In this document: piece after piece, positions 6,510 to 13,454 of the stretch
Layout: every line of letters starts with the position of its first letter
Numbering within the stretch: the first letter of the stretch is position 1
NCBI GenBank assembly: GCA_031549195.1
Contig: JAVBQF010000021.1
Span: 1 to 16,877 of the forward strand
Reading direction: 5' to 3'
Source of the DNA: JAVBQF01 sp031549195
Lineage (GTDB): Bacteria; Bacillota_I; Bacilli_A; RF39; UBA660
DNA: 16,877 nt
Position numbers and translations under genes: made by a program
The notes under the pieces: generated by a model
Told to the model about the DNA's origin: nothing
The model's input: only the letters and a program-made list of their open reading frames with translations
The model's database searches: none

Positions 6510-7661
6510 TTATTCATTTTTTAACTTATCAAATAGTTCAAACTTCTCTTCAAAGAAATTGAATACTATCTTCAACCCCGATATTGTTGGTGTTGAAACA
6601 ATCATACCTATCATACCAAAGAAATGACCAAATATCAATAGACCAACTATAATTGTTACTGGATGTAATTTCATTGTTTTACTCATTATCATCGGATTTA
6701 ATGCATAACTTTCAAGCAATTGTGATAATACCACTGCAATAAGAGTAAATGTTCCTACCATTGGACTAATTGTAAATCCTACTAATATAGCGGGTGCTCC
6801 TCCTATATAGGGTCCAACATATGGAATAATATTTGTAATTGCACATATAAGTCCAAATACTAAAGGTGCCTTTAAACCTGCAAGTGCAAATCCAACTGAT
6901 TGAAATGTAAATAAGATAAATGTATCAAGTAAAACTCCTTGAACATAACTTCTAAAGCATTGATTTAATCTATCAGTAAGTTCTATTGCATCTGAATGTA
7001 TCTTTCTTGGCAATAGCTTTAAGGCCTGCTTCCTAACATTATTGAAATCAAACAACATATAAAATGCTAATATTAAAGCAAATAAGAATGTTAACCCACC
7101 ACTTATAACAGCAGTAGCAATATCAACTACTAGATTTGGCAATCCAACAGTTATTGAATCTGATATATTATTAAACATTTCAAATACTTGATCTTTCATA
7201 GTAGAGAAATCGTAATTATAGAGATTGCTCATATTATCAAAGAACCCTATAATCCAATCTTCAACATTCTTAGCAAGTGTTGGAACTACTCCAACTATTT
7301 CTTGGATTTGGTCTATAAATGATGGTATAAAAAGATACAGTACTAAAACTATAAAAGCAACAAATATTGCAAAGACACACACTGCACTTAAATTCCTGCT
7401 TACACCTTTTTTTTGCAACCAATTTACAAAAGGATCTAGTAGCCACGCTATAAGAACACCAAGGAAAAGTGGTAACAATACTTTTAATATTGCCATAAGC
7501 ATTCTAAAAAATCCCCAATCCTTAAGCAAATATGTGCCTAAGAAAACTAAAGCTAATATACCTAATATATACATTAACTTCAATATATTTCTACTAATTT
7601 TAATTACTTCATTTAATTTATTTATATCTACTTTCTCTTCATCTTTTTTCCTACCTAACAT
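6510..7661 (-). CDS. AI-2E family transporter / permease
   Basis: A 383-residue integral membrane protein of the AI-2E (PF01594) family, which includes YrrI, YdiK and TqsA. An N-terminal cytoplasmic stretch is followed by paired hydrophobic segments (LMYILGILALVFLGTYLL, then ILKVLLPLFLGVLIAWLLDP). After these come another membrane segment, a long amphipathic loop (residues roughly 125-185), and a C-terminal block of four or more segments with the family's conserved features: ITNIIPYVGPYIGGAPAILVG, then LLESYALNPMIMSKTMKLHP and FGHFFGMIGMIVSTP. Length and topology are normal. Family members are proposed to export autoinducer or ions; the substrate is unknown. The start at 7661 has GGAGG seven bases upstream, whereas an ATG at 7709 lies inside the promoter. 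In Bacillus-type genomes this gene likewise sits between recD2 and alaS. Confidence 0.93.
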   Translation of the reverse strand: MLGRKKDEEKVDINKLNEVIKISRNILKLMYILGILALVFLGTYLLKDWGFFRMLMAILKVLLPLFLGVLIAWLLDPFVNWLQKKGVSRNLSAVCVFAIFVAFIVLVLYLFIPSFIDQIQEIVGVVPTLAKNVEDWIIGFFDNMSNLYNYDFSTMKDQVFEMFNNISDSITVGLPNLVVDIATAVISGGLTFLFALILAFYMLFDFNNVRKQALKLLPRKIHSDAIELTDRLNQCFRSYVQGVLLDTFILFTFQSVGFALAGLKAPLVFGLICAITNIIPYVGPYIGGAPAILVGFTISPMVGTFTLIAVVLSQLLESYALNPMIMSKTMKLHPVTIIVGLLIFGHFFGMIGMIVSTPTISGLKIVFNFFEEKFELFDKLKNE

Positions 7662-7680
7662 ACAAACCTCCACATAATAT

Positions 7681-7709
7681 AGTATATCAAATTTTAAATA
7701 TTTGTTCAA
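7681..7709 (-). promoter_or_regulatory. Promoter of the AI-2E permease gene
   Basis: TTGAAC (7709-7704), a 17-base spacer and TATACT (7686-7681) on the minus strand, with TGA immediately before the -10 giving an extended -10. It starts directly after the terminator of the upstream small gene. Its position rules out the ATG at 7709 as a start codon. Confidence 0.75.
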
Positions 7710-7710
7710 T

Positions 7711-7737
7711 TAAAAATCAAGGATAATACCTTGATTT
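7711..7737 (-). terminator. Terminator of the 56-residue protein gene
   Basis: A perfect 9-pair stem AAATCAAGG / CCTTGATTT (7737-7729 with 7722-7714 on the minus strand) with a 6-base loop and a run of five T. It begins three bases after the stop codon of the small gene and is followed at once by the permease promoter. Confidence 0.85.
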
Positions 7738-7739
7738 CA

Positions 7740-7910
7740 CTACATCATATTCTCAATGTTTTTAGTAGCATTCTTGCTCATCTTCTTACTCATCATTTCT
7801 ATCGAGTTTTTAATATCTTGAGCACATGTAGGATTATACTTTTTATATAGTGTCCATGCACCATAACCTGCACCTATAGCTACCATTGTCCATGTTAGGG
7901 TTTTATACAT
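7740..7910 (-). CDS. 56-residue single-pass membrane protein, function unknown
   Basis: This small gene encodes a protein starting MYKTLTWTMVAIGAGYGAWT. A single N-terminal hydrophobic segment (residues about 5-21) is followed by YKKYN and an amphipathic, lysine- and methionine-rich helix (residues about 30-56). It has one cysteine (near residue 29) and no signal-peptidase site. A good AGAGGTGA ribosome binding site precedes the ATG at 7910, and a strong terminator follows the TAG stop directly. Together these make it a real gene despite its size. The layout is like small YtxH-type membrane proteins, but I do not recognise the family with confidence. It lies 65 bases after recD2. No clear promoter is visible in that gap, which does contain a terminator-like hairpin, so it may depend on read-through from recD2. 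Confidence 0.75.
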   Translation of the reverse strand: MYKTLTWTMVAIGAGYGAWTLYKKYNPTCAQDIKNSIEMMSKKMSKNATKNIENMM

Positions 7911-7929
7911 AACTGTTCACCTCTTTTTG

Positions 7930-7959
7930 AAAAATATGATAGTATTCAATGAATACCAT
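7930..7959 (-). terminator. Probable terminator of recD2
   Basis: On the minus strand ATGGTATTC (7959-7951) and GAATACTAT (7947-7939) form nine pairs including one wobble around a 3-base loop, followed by CATATTTTTC. It lies 16 bases past the recD2 stop. On DNA it is also an inverted repeat (GTATTC AAT GAATAC). An operator for the small gene is an alternative reading. Confidence 0.5.
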
Positions 7960-7975
7960 TATTATTTTGTCTGAT

Positions 7976-10171
7976 TTATGAAAAACTATTCGCTAAATTT
8001 ATTTTTTCTATTAATTTATATTTAATACTAGTCTTCCGTATATCATCCTTATTATTAGTAGAAGCATAGTTTAGTACATTCATATCTCCAACAATATATA
8101 ATTTATTTTTTGCTCTGGTTACAGCAGTATAATATAGTTTGCGATAAAGCATTTTAGAATAAGCACTCACAATTGGCATTACTACAGTATCAAACTCACT
8201 TCCTTGCGATTTATGAATACTTATAGCGTATCCATGCTTGAACTTATGATAATTACTTGGAGTAAATTTAACACTATTACCATCAAAATTGATAATTATT
8301 TCTTTTTTATCAATTTTCTCAATAATACCTATATCACCATTAAATATCTTTTCATCTGGCATATTCACTAACTGTAATACTTTATCATTTTCTCTATAAG
8401 TAATTTCTCCAACAATTAGTTCCTTTTTACTACTTGATCTTGGATTATATATTTCCTGTATTTCTTTATTTATATTATCAATGCCATTAATACCTTTATA
8501 CATTGGTACTAAAATTTGAAACTCTTTATAATCTATTTTCTTATATTGTAGACATATCTTTTTAATTTCTTCTACTGTATTATTTTTTTCTTCAATAAAA
8601 AATAAATCTTTTTCATTATTAAATAAGTTTTCATTTATAATACCACTATTTATATCATAAGCTAAATCAATAATAGTAGATCCCTCTTGTTGACGGTATA
8701 GATATTTTAAGTTTATAACATTGCACACATTAGACTCTATCAAATCCTTTAACAATTCTCCAGGCCCAACACTTGGTAATTGATTATAATCTCCTACAAT
8801 TATTATTTTAGTATCCACCGATAATCCTTTTAATAAACTATTAAATAAATAAACATCTATCATACTAGCTTCATCTACTATTACTAGTTTTACATCACTC
8901 TTATTGTACTCATTAATTGCAAATTTATTAGACTCTTTATTCCATCTTAAGAAACTATGTATAGTTGCTGCTGGTAACAGACTTTTTTCACTTAACCTTT
9001 TACTGGCTCTTCCTGTAGGTGCAAGCAGAGCTATATCCTTTACTAAATCATTATATGACAATTTATTCATATTCTTATAAAGCTCTGTAATTGCTTTAAT
9101 AATTGTTGTTTTTCCAGTACCTGGTCCACCAGTTATAATTAAAAAGTTTTTAATTACGGCATTTTTAACAGCAAGTAATTGTTCTTCGTTATAAGTAATA
9201 TCTTTTTCTTCTTCTAACAACTTAACAAACTTATCTATACATTTATACTTATTATCTTCTTTACATAATAAATATTTAATTCTTTTGACAATATTTTCTT
9301 CAGCATCCCACATAGCTTTTAAATAATACTTTTCATCTTCTTTTACTATTTTTAATTCTAGTATGAGTGAGTTTAAGCTATCAATAAATAACTCTTCTTT
9401 AATATTATCTCCAAGATATTGTTTTGTATAATTAAATAGTTCTTCAATATATAAATAAGAATGACCTAGTAAATTACATATTTCATCTATAGTAAAGACT
9501 ATTGCTGATTTAATCCTTCTCATATCAAGCCTTTCATAATTATATTTTAAGGCTATAGAATCAACCTTTTTAAAAGTCAGTTCATTAATATCTTCAGCAA
9601 CTTGGTATAGATTTTCTTCTATAACATTTTTTGTATTTTGTTTATATTTATTATATATAAGCATACTATCTTTTGTAATAAAACCCAGTTCATTAAGTAA
9701 AAGAATAGTGTTATAGCTAGCCTCATAATCAATCAAAGTATTATGAAGAACATCTATTTGCTTTTTTGTTACAGTTGGTATTAACAATAAATTAGAAGGA
9801 TTTTCTAAGATAATAGTCAACGTATTATTGCCTAATCTATCTACTATTTTCTCAGCAGTTCTCTCACCTATTCCTTTAAAAATACCACTAGATAAAAATT
9901 CTACAATTGAATCTCTCTCTTCCGGAAGACATCTTTCATATTCAGATACATTAAATTGCTCTCCATATTTAGAATGTTCTAATAAAGTACCATTAAAGAT
10001 ATATGTATCATCTTCATTCAGTTCATGAAAATAGCCTGTAAAAGTTATTGTTCTATTACAAAGGTCTATTAATTCCTCGCTTGTTTCCTTCACTCTAAAA
10101 AGACCAACTTTATATCCAGACTCATTATTATATATTGTTCTTTTAAAATTACCCTTTATATATTGCTTCAT
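7976..10171 (-). CDS. recD2: RecD2-type ATP-dependent DNA helicase (RecD-like, YrrC)
   Basis: A 731-residue superfamily 1B helicase working 5'-3' in DNA repair and replication-fork maintenance, independent of RecBC. It has an N-terminal OB-like domain (residues 1-80) and a helix-hairpin-helix region (FKGIGERTAEKIVDRLG, 98-114) that marks RecD2 rather than RecD. The helicase core contains Walker A GGPGTGKTT (348-356), motif Ia APTGRASKRL (384-393), Walker B VDEASMID (432-439), motif III GDYNQLPSVGPG (460-471), motif IV-like YRQQEGS, HKSQGSEFD (653-661) and YTAVTRAK (681-688). Length is normal and all motifs are intact. The ATG at 10171 has AAAGGTGAT upstream and an extended -10 promoter about 30 bases away. 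The order recD2, AI-2E permease, alaS matches that of Bacillus-type chromosomes. Confidence 0.97.
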   Translation of the reverse strand: MKQYIKGNFKRTIYNNESGYKVGLFRVKETSEELIDLCNRTITFTGYFHELNEDDTYIFNGTLLEHSKYGEQFNVSEYERCLPEERDSIVEFLSSGIFKGIGERTAEKIVDRLGNNTLTIILENPSNLLLIPTVTKKQIDVLHNTLIDYEASYNTILLLNELGFITKDSMLIYNKYKQNTKNVIEENLYQVAEDINELTFKKVDSIALKYNYERLDMRRIKSAIVFTIDEICNLLGHSYLYIEELFNYTKQYLGDNIKEELFIDSLNSLILELKIVKEDEKYYLKAMWDAEENIVKRIKYLLCKEDNKYKCIDKFVKLLEEEKDITYNEEQLLAVKNAVIKNFLIITGGPGTGKTTIIKAITELYKNMNKLSYNDLVKDIALLAPTGRASKRLSEKSLLPAATIHSFLRWNKESNKFAINEYNKSDVKLVIVDEASMIDVYLFNSLLKGLSVDTKIIIVGDYNQLPSVGPGELLKDLIESNVCNVINLKYLYRQQEGSTIIDLAYDINSGIINENLFNNEKDLFFIEEKNNTVEEIKKICLQYKKIDYKEFQILVPMYKGINGIDNINKEIQEIYNPRSSSKKELIVGEITYRENDKVLQLVNMPDEKIFNGDIGIIEKIDKKEIIINFDGNSVKFTPSNYHKFKHGYAISIHKSQGSEFDTVVMPIVSAYSKMLYRKLYYTAVTRAKNKLYIVGDMNVLNYASTNNKDDIRKTSIKYKLIEKINLANSFS

Positions 10172-10197
10172 AAAATCACCTTTAATATTTCTAATAT

Positions 10198-10206
10198 ATT
10201 ATAACA
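10198..10206 (-). promoter_or_regulatory. Extended -10 promoter of recD2
   Basis: TGTTATAAT on the minus strand (TATAAT at 10203-10198, TG at 10206-10205). The hexamer 17 bases upstream is TTACTT, a poor -35. The same nine-base element occurs before holA and before the 196-residue secreted protein. Confidence 0.6.
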
Positions 10207-10235
10207 CTCCATTTAATTTAAAGTAATCGAACAAA
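10204..10235. repeat. Intergenic segment related to 13358-13389
   Basis: Ungapped comparison with 13358-13389 gives 27 identical bases of 32, including a shared core GTAAT.GAACAAA. Both copies lie beside the prepilin-like gene, one downstream and one upstream. It may be a duplicated intergenic element or chance similarity in AT-rich DNA. Confidence 0.35.
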
Positions 10236-10268
10236 CAAAAATATATAGTTTTAATTGCTATATATTTT
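10231..10268 (-). terminator. Terminator of the prepilin-like surface protein gene
   Basis: AAAATATATAG (10268-10258) and CTATATATTTT (10248-10238) form a perfect 11-pair AU-rich stem with a 9-base loop on the minus strand, followed by TGTTTGT. It sits about 20 bases after the stop codon. The T run is interrupted, so strength is uncertain. Confidence 0.6.
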
Positions 10269-10289
10269 CTTAATATTTATTACTTCCTA

Positions 10290-13103
10290 TTACCCAACAA
10301 GTTTAATTTTAGCGTAAGAGTCATTACAAGCACCAGCAGTCATTGTCATATTCGTAAATACTTTTCCTGAATAATGATTTGCTTTTCCAGTATGAGTTCC
10401 ACTTGCATTTACTGCGTTACATCCAGAGTATCCTGATATAAATGATGAACCACCACCACCGCCGCCAGCATATCCAGGGCTACGTTCACTCTCAGCACCA
10501 CCAGTTCCACCATAGTATCCACCGCCGCCGCCGCCGCCATACCAACCAATACTTGTCGATCCATCCCAGCCTTTTCCAAATCCACCGCCACCAGTTTGAG
10601 TGCCACCTTTACTAGGACTATTATCATCACCAGAATTTGAACCAGCATTTCCAGTTAGGCCGCCACCATGGCCACCACCACCGAAGTTAGATTCTGCATT
10701 GCCACCACCACCAGCTGCAACCATTATTCTGCTTCTTAATGATGCTGTATTATCCCAGGTGCCATTAGTCACTCTTATGTCTGTAGCTCCACCTCCACCA
10801 TAATAACCATAACTTCCACCATTCCAACTTCTTGTATAGGTTCTAGAGAGAAGGTATTCACCTACATATACATATAACTTTTCTCCAGCCGTTAATGCCA
10901 ATTGGCCTTTTGTATATCCACCTTTACCAGACCCTCCAGGACTTGTAGAATTACCACCAGCTCCTCGTGCTCCACATAGCACGAATTCATATATTCCAGT
11001 ATAAGGAGCTGTAAATGTTTGAGGTGCACCAGTATAAACAAAGTTATAATCTACACTTTGTATTGTAACTGTTTTACTACAACTTCCTGTATTCCCTGCA
11101 TTATCTTTTACATATCCATATATTGTTATACTTCCAGGTGTTGATAATGTATAGCTTGTACTGCTGTTATATGTTGCAGTTGTACTGTTTGTTAATCCAT
11201 ATGATCCTATTCCGCTTGAGGCATCGGTCTTTGTTGACCATGTCATTGTACTCCCTAGAATAACGCCTGAATTGGTTAAACTACATGTTGGCTTCGTTGC
11301 ATCTCTTTTAATAGTAGTTGCGCAAGTGGTAACGTTACCCGCATTGTCCTCTACATACCCTGTATATGTTTTAGCTGTAGTATCAGTACTTTCAACAGTA
11401 GTTGTTGTACCTGATACACTATTAATACCATAATCTCTAATATTACTTTTAGCATAGTCAGTAGTTGAATCCTGATCATTAATATTCTGGAGATTAAATG
11501 TTACATTACTTGTATACCAATCATTATTACCAAGTGTACCAGTTTTAGCAAGAGCACAAGAAGGTGCTAACTTATCAATATTATTTATTACTATAGTTGA
11601 AGCTATTGAAACGTTACCTGCTGTATCCATTGATTTTACTTTTACTGTAGAATTAGTTGCAAATCTATAGTAACTATTTGCAGTCCAAGTAAGACCGTCA
11701 TCAAATGAATACTTAGCAACACCTGATACTGTATCTTTTCCTTCCGCATATATTGTTACATTTTTATTTGTATATAATGATGATATATCATTAACAACTA
11801 AATCTATTCTCGAAATTGTATATGCTTTTTCAGCTGTTTCTCCAAAATCTACTCTAATATAAGGATAATTACCTTGTGGTATATTAAATTCTATTACTTT
11901 TGAGCCAACTTTTGAAAGTGTTTTTACTGAATTCGTTCCACTGTGTGAACTTGTTGTAGAATAAAATACTTGCCAATAATCTGCTTCAGTAATCGCATTT
12001 GTCAAATGAACTACAACCTTAGAAGCTTTTTTATAATCATCTAGTCCGGTAAAGCTCATTAATGGATTCGTTGTAGTTGTAGTAAATGTTGTACCAGATT
12101 CTGTCATATTTGTTACAGTGTAACTTTCCTTACTTGGATAAATCTGATAACCTCTTGCAATCTCCTGTGTTGGAGGTGTTAAGTCAACTTTTACTTCCAT
12201 GGAACAAATGCCTTCATTTCCAGCATAATCTTTTACATATCCAATAACTGTTGTTATACCATTATCCAAAGTATATACTGTTTCTTTATTATAATTTCTA
12301 TTTTTAATGCTTGTACCTATACCATATGTTAGTATTCCACTACCTGTTCCATCATCCATTCCTTCCATTTCAACTTTAACATTTCCACCATACCATCCAC
12401 CTGTACTAGCTATTCCACTCTTAATCTTTAATTGGCATTTTGGTAAATCTTTATCTACATATACATTAACTGGACAATTTGTAGTATTACCACTTTTATC
12501 TGCTACACCAATCATTGACTCCTTTGTAGTAGTTGTGAATGTCCTTGAAAACGTATCCTTACTACATCCACTAGAAATATCATTACATTTAATACTAATT
12601 GTTCTATCTTTATTAGTCCAAAGAGTACTCTCACCATCTATCTCACCACATATTGGCATATCACCATCTGTAGCAGTTTTACTACAACTTTCTGACTTTG
12701 TTTCATACTTACTACAATAAAGACAGGTTTCGTATGAAAAATCTGTTTCTGTTTTTCCGTTATTAGTTATTTTTACATAACTTCTTGTCTCATTACAATT
12801 ACCATCTCCCTGAGGATCTGTTAATAAATCACTATATCCCTTATCAATAAGTTCTGATAAGTATACAATTGTTGATTGATTCTTATCCGGAATCACACAG
12901 CTATTATTATCATTCGCAATACAATCTATCATCATATTTTTAGCAGCACTATTCATATCCGATGTATATGACTCATAAGTATCATCCTTTGAATTATTAA
13001 CATACTCTGTAACTGCCGGTACTGCAATTAATATTAATATACCAATAATTATAATTACTGCTATTATCTCTATTAATGTAAATCCCTTATTGTTTTTTCT
13101 CAT
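10290..13103 (-). CDS. Large surface protein: type IV prepilin leader, Ig-like repeats, ALK-type glycine-rich domain
   Basis: A 937-residue protein. Residues 1-34 are a class III (prepilin) leader: MRKNNKG, then FTLIE with the conserved Glu at +5 and a long Ile/Leu/Val helix, so a prepilin peptidase should cut after Gly7. A pilin-like head (35-145) with several cysteines follows. Next is a chain of Ig-like modules, about 145-220, 221-311, 441-510, 511-604 and 605-682. They share the pattern PxC...W(Y)...N-V...GYV(K/E)D.AGN...C...D.T.P. At 312-440 a different beta-rich stretch (discoidin-like at best) is inserted. Residues 688-937 match the glycine-rich domain family of ALK/LTK receptors (Gly_rich, PF12810): FVYTGAPQTFTAPYTGIYEF, GGYTKGQLALTAGEKLYVYV, GGGGATDIR, RIMVAAGGGG and GGGGSSFISG. 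The start at 13103 follows GAGGTGAT. It is probably a surface-displayed, pilus- or membrane-held adhesin. No pilus assembly gene is in the window. Confidence is high for architecture and low for role. Confidence 0.88.
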   Translation of the reverse strand: MRKNNKGFTLIEIIAVIIIIGILILIAVPAVTEYVNNSKDDTYESYTSDMNSAAKNMMIDCIANDNNSCVIPDKNQSTIVYLSELIDKGYSDLLTDPQGDGNCNETRSYVKITNNGKTETDFSYETCLYCSKYETKSESCSKTATDGDMPICGEIDGESTLWTNKDRTISIKCNDISSGCSKDTFSRTFTTTTKESMIGVADKSGNTTNCPVNVYVDKDLPKCQLKIKSGIASTGGWYGGNVKVEMEGMDDGTGSGILTYGIGTSIKNRNYNKETVYTLDNGITTVIGYVKDYAGNEGICSMEVKVDLTPPTQEIARGYQIYPSKESYTVTNMTESGTTFTTTTTNPLMSFTGLDDYKKASKVVVHLTNAITEADYWQVFYSTTSSHSGTNSVKTLSKVGSKVIEFNIPQGNYPYIRVDFGETAEKAYTISRIDLVVNDISSLYTNKNVTIYAEGKDTVSGVAKYSFDDGLTWTANSYYRFATNSTVKVKSMDTAGNVSIASTIVINNIDKLAPSCALAKTGTLGNNDWYTSNVTFNLQNINDQDSTTDYAKSNIRDYGINSVSGTTTTVESTDTTAKTYTGYVEDNAGNVTTCATTIKRDATKPTCSLTNSGVILGSTMTWSTKTDASSGIGSYGLTNSTTATYNSSTSYTLSTPGSITIYGYVKDNAGNTGSCSKTVTIQSVDYNFVYTGAPQTFTAPYTGIYEFVLCGARGAGGNSTSPGGSGKGGYTKGQLALTAGEKLYVYVGEYLLSRTYTRSWNGGSYGYYGGGGATDIRVTNGTWDNTASLRSRIMVAAGGGGNAESNFGGGGHGGGLTGNAGSNSGDDNSPSKGGTQTGGGGFGKGWDGSTSIGWYGGGGGGGYYGGTGGAESERSPGYAGGGGGGSSFISGYSGCNAVNASGTHTGKANHYSGKVFTNMTMTAGACNDSYAKIKLVG
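10522..10538 (-). repeat. Pure (GGC)5 codon tract in the glycine-rich domain
   Basis: On the plus strand CCG repeats five times and then CC, encoding a run of GGC glycine codons inside WYGGGGGGGYYGG (residues 854-866). Surrounding glycines use mixed GGT/GGA/GGC codons, so the purity of this tract in an AT-rich genome is unusual. Changes in unit number would stay in frame. Confidence 0.8.
11516..11624 (-). repeat. 109-base near-identical repeat, copy 1 (in the prepilin-like gene)
   Basis: Matches 16769-16877 at 108 of 109 bases in the same orientation; the one difference is at 11555/16808 (Ala codon here, Thr there). It encodes residues 494-530, the junction between two Ig-like modules. The match stops sharply at 11516, while on the other side copy 2 is cut by the window edge. 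Confidence 0.95.
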
Positions 13104-13127
13104 TAATATCACCTCTATCATATATAC

Positions 13128-13133
13128 ATTATA
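13128..13133 (-). promoter_or_regulatory. Probable -10 of the prepilin-like gene
   Basis: TATAAT (13133-13128, minus strand) lies 24 bases before the ATG at 13103. No -35 hexamer at 16-18 bases is convincing; a TTGATG occurs at 14 bases, which is too close. Confidence 0.45.
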
Positions 13134-13423
13134 TTAACACAACTTACATCAAAAATAAACTAGCTTTCTTTGCTTTTTGATTGAATTGATAAAACAAATG
13201 ATAAATATATAAATCCAAACATATAAAGTAATGCCATAAAAAGGCTAAACGCTTTGTTTTGCAATCATTAACAAGAAAATTATAAAGCTTTTATAAGTCA
13301 CTTTCACTCTATCAAAATTTATTGAGTCATAAAAATTTTTCCTTACATAATAATCAAATACTCCACTTAGTTAAAAGTAATTGAACAAATCAAAATAGTA
13401 TATATTTTTATTTTTAAATATTA
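13134..13423. other. Intergenic region between divergent surface genes, no gene seen
   Basis: About 290 AT-rich bases between two divergent promoters. It contains the 32-base segment (13358-13389) related to 10204-10235. On the minus strand, stretches of hydrophobic codons interrupted by stops can be read, but with no ribosome binding site or intact frame. No tRNA-like structure, clear operator or terminator was found. Given its length between divergent genes it may carry regulatory sites that cannot be recognised here. Confidence 0.5.
13358..13389. repeat. Intergenic segment related to 10204-10235
   Basis: Second copy of the 32-base similarity (27 of 32 identical). It lies in the divergent intergenic region, about 35 bases before the yfhO-type gene's -10. 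Confidence 0.35.
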
Positions 13424-13429
13424 TATAAT
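13424..13429 (+). promoter_or_regulatory. Probable -10 of the YfhO-family gene
   Basis: TATAAT at 13424-13429, 25 bases before the start codon at 13455, set in an A/T-only context without a clear -35. The start codon follows GGAG at 13443-13446. Confidence 0.45.
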
Positions 13430-13454
13430 TAAATTACAATATGGAGTTGGTTAT

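Noticed and set aside
10409..10803. Glycine/alanine-rich and proline-rich frames overlapping the glycine-rich domain on both strands
   Set aside because: They are frame shadows of GGN codon runs in the 937-residue protein, with no ribosome binding site or plausible protein character.
10430..10830. Possible CRISPR-like or tandem repeat array from the periodic CCA/CCG triplets
   Set aside because: There is no conserved repeat-spacer pattern; the periodicity is that of glycine codons in a coding frame.
13149..13370. Hydrophobic, interrupted reading frames on the minus strand in the divergent intergenic region (for example a stretch encoding YKSFIIFLLMIAKQ, and another encoding MALLYMFGFIYL)
   Set aside because: They could be remains of a membrane protein gene. 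However there is no ribosome binding site, the frames are broken by stops at 13247-13245 and elsewhere, and AT-rich non-coding DNA readily yields such Phe/Ile/Leu/Tyr strings. Not called as a pseudogene.
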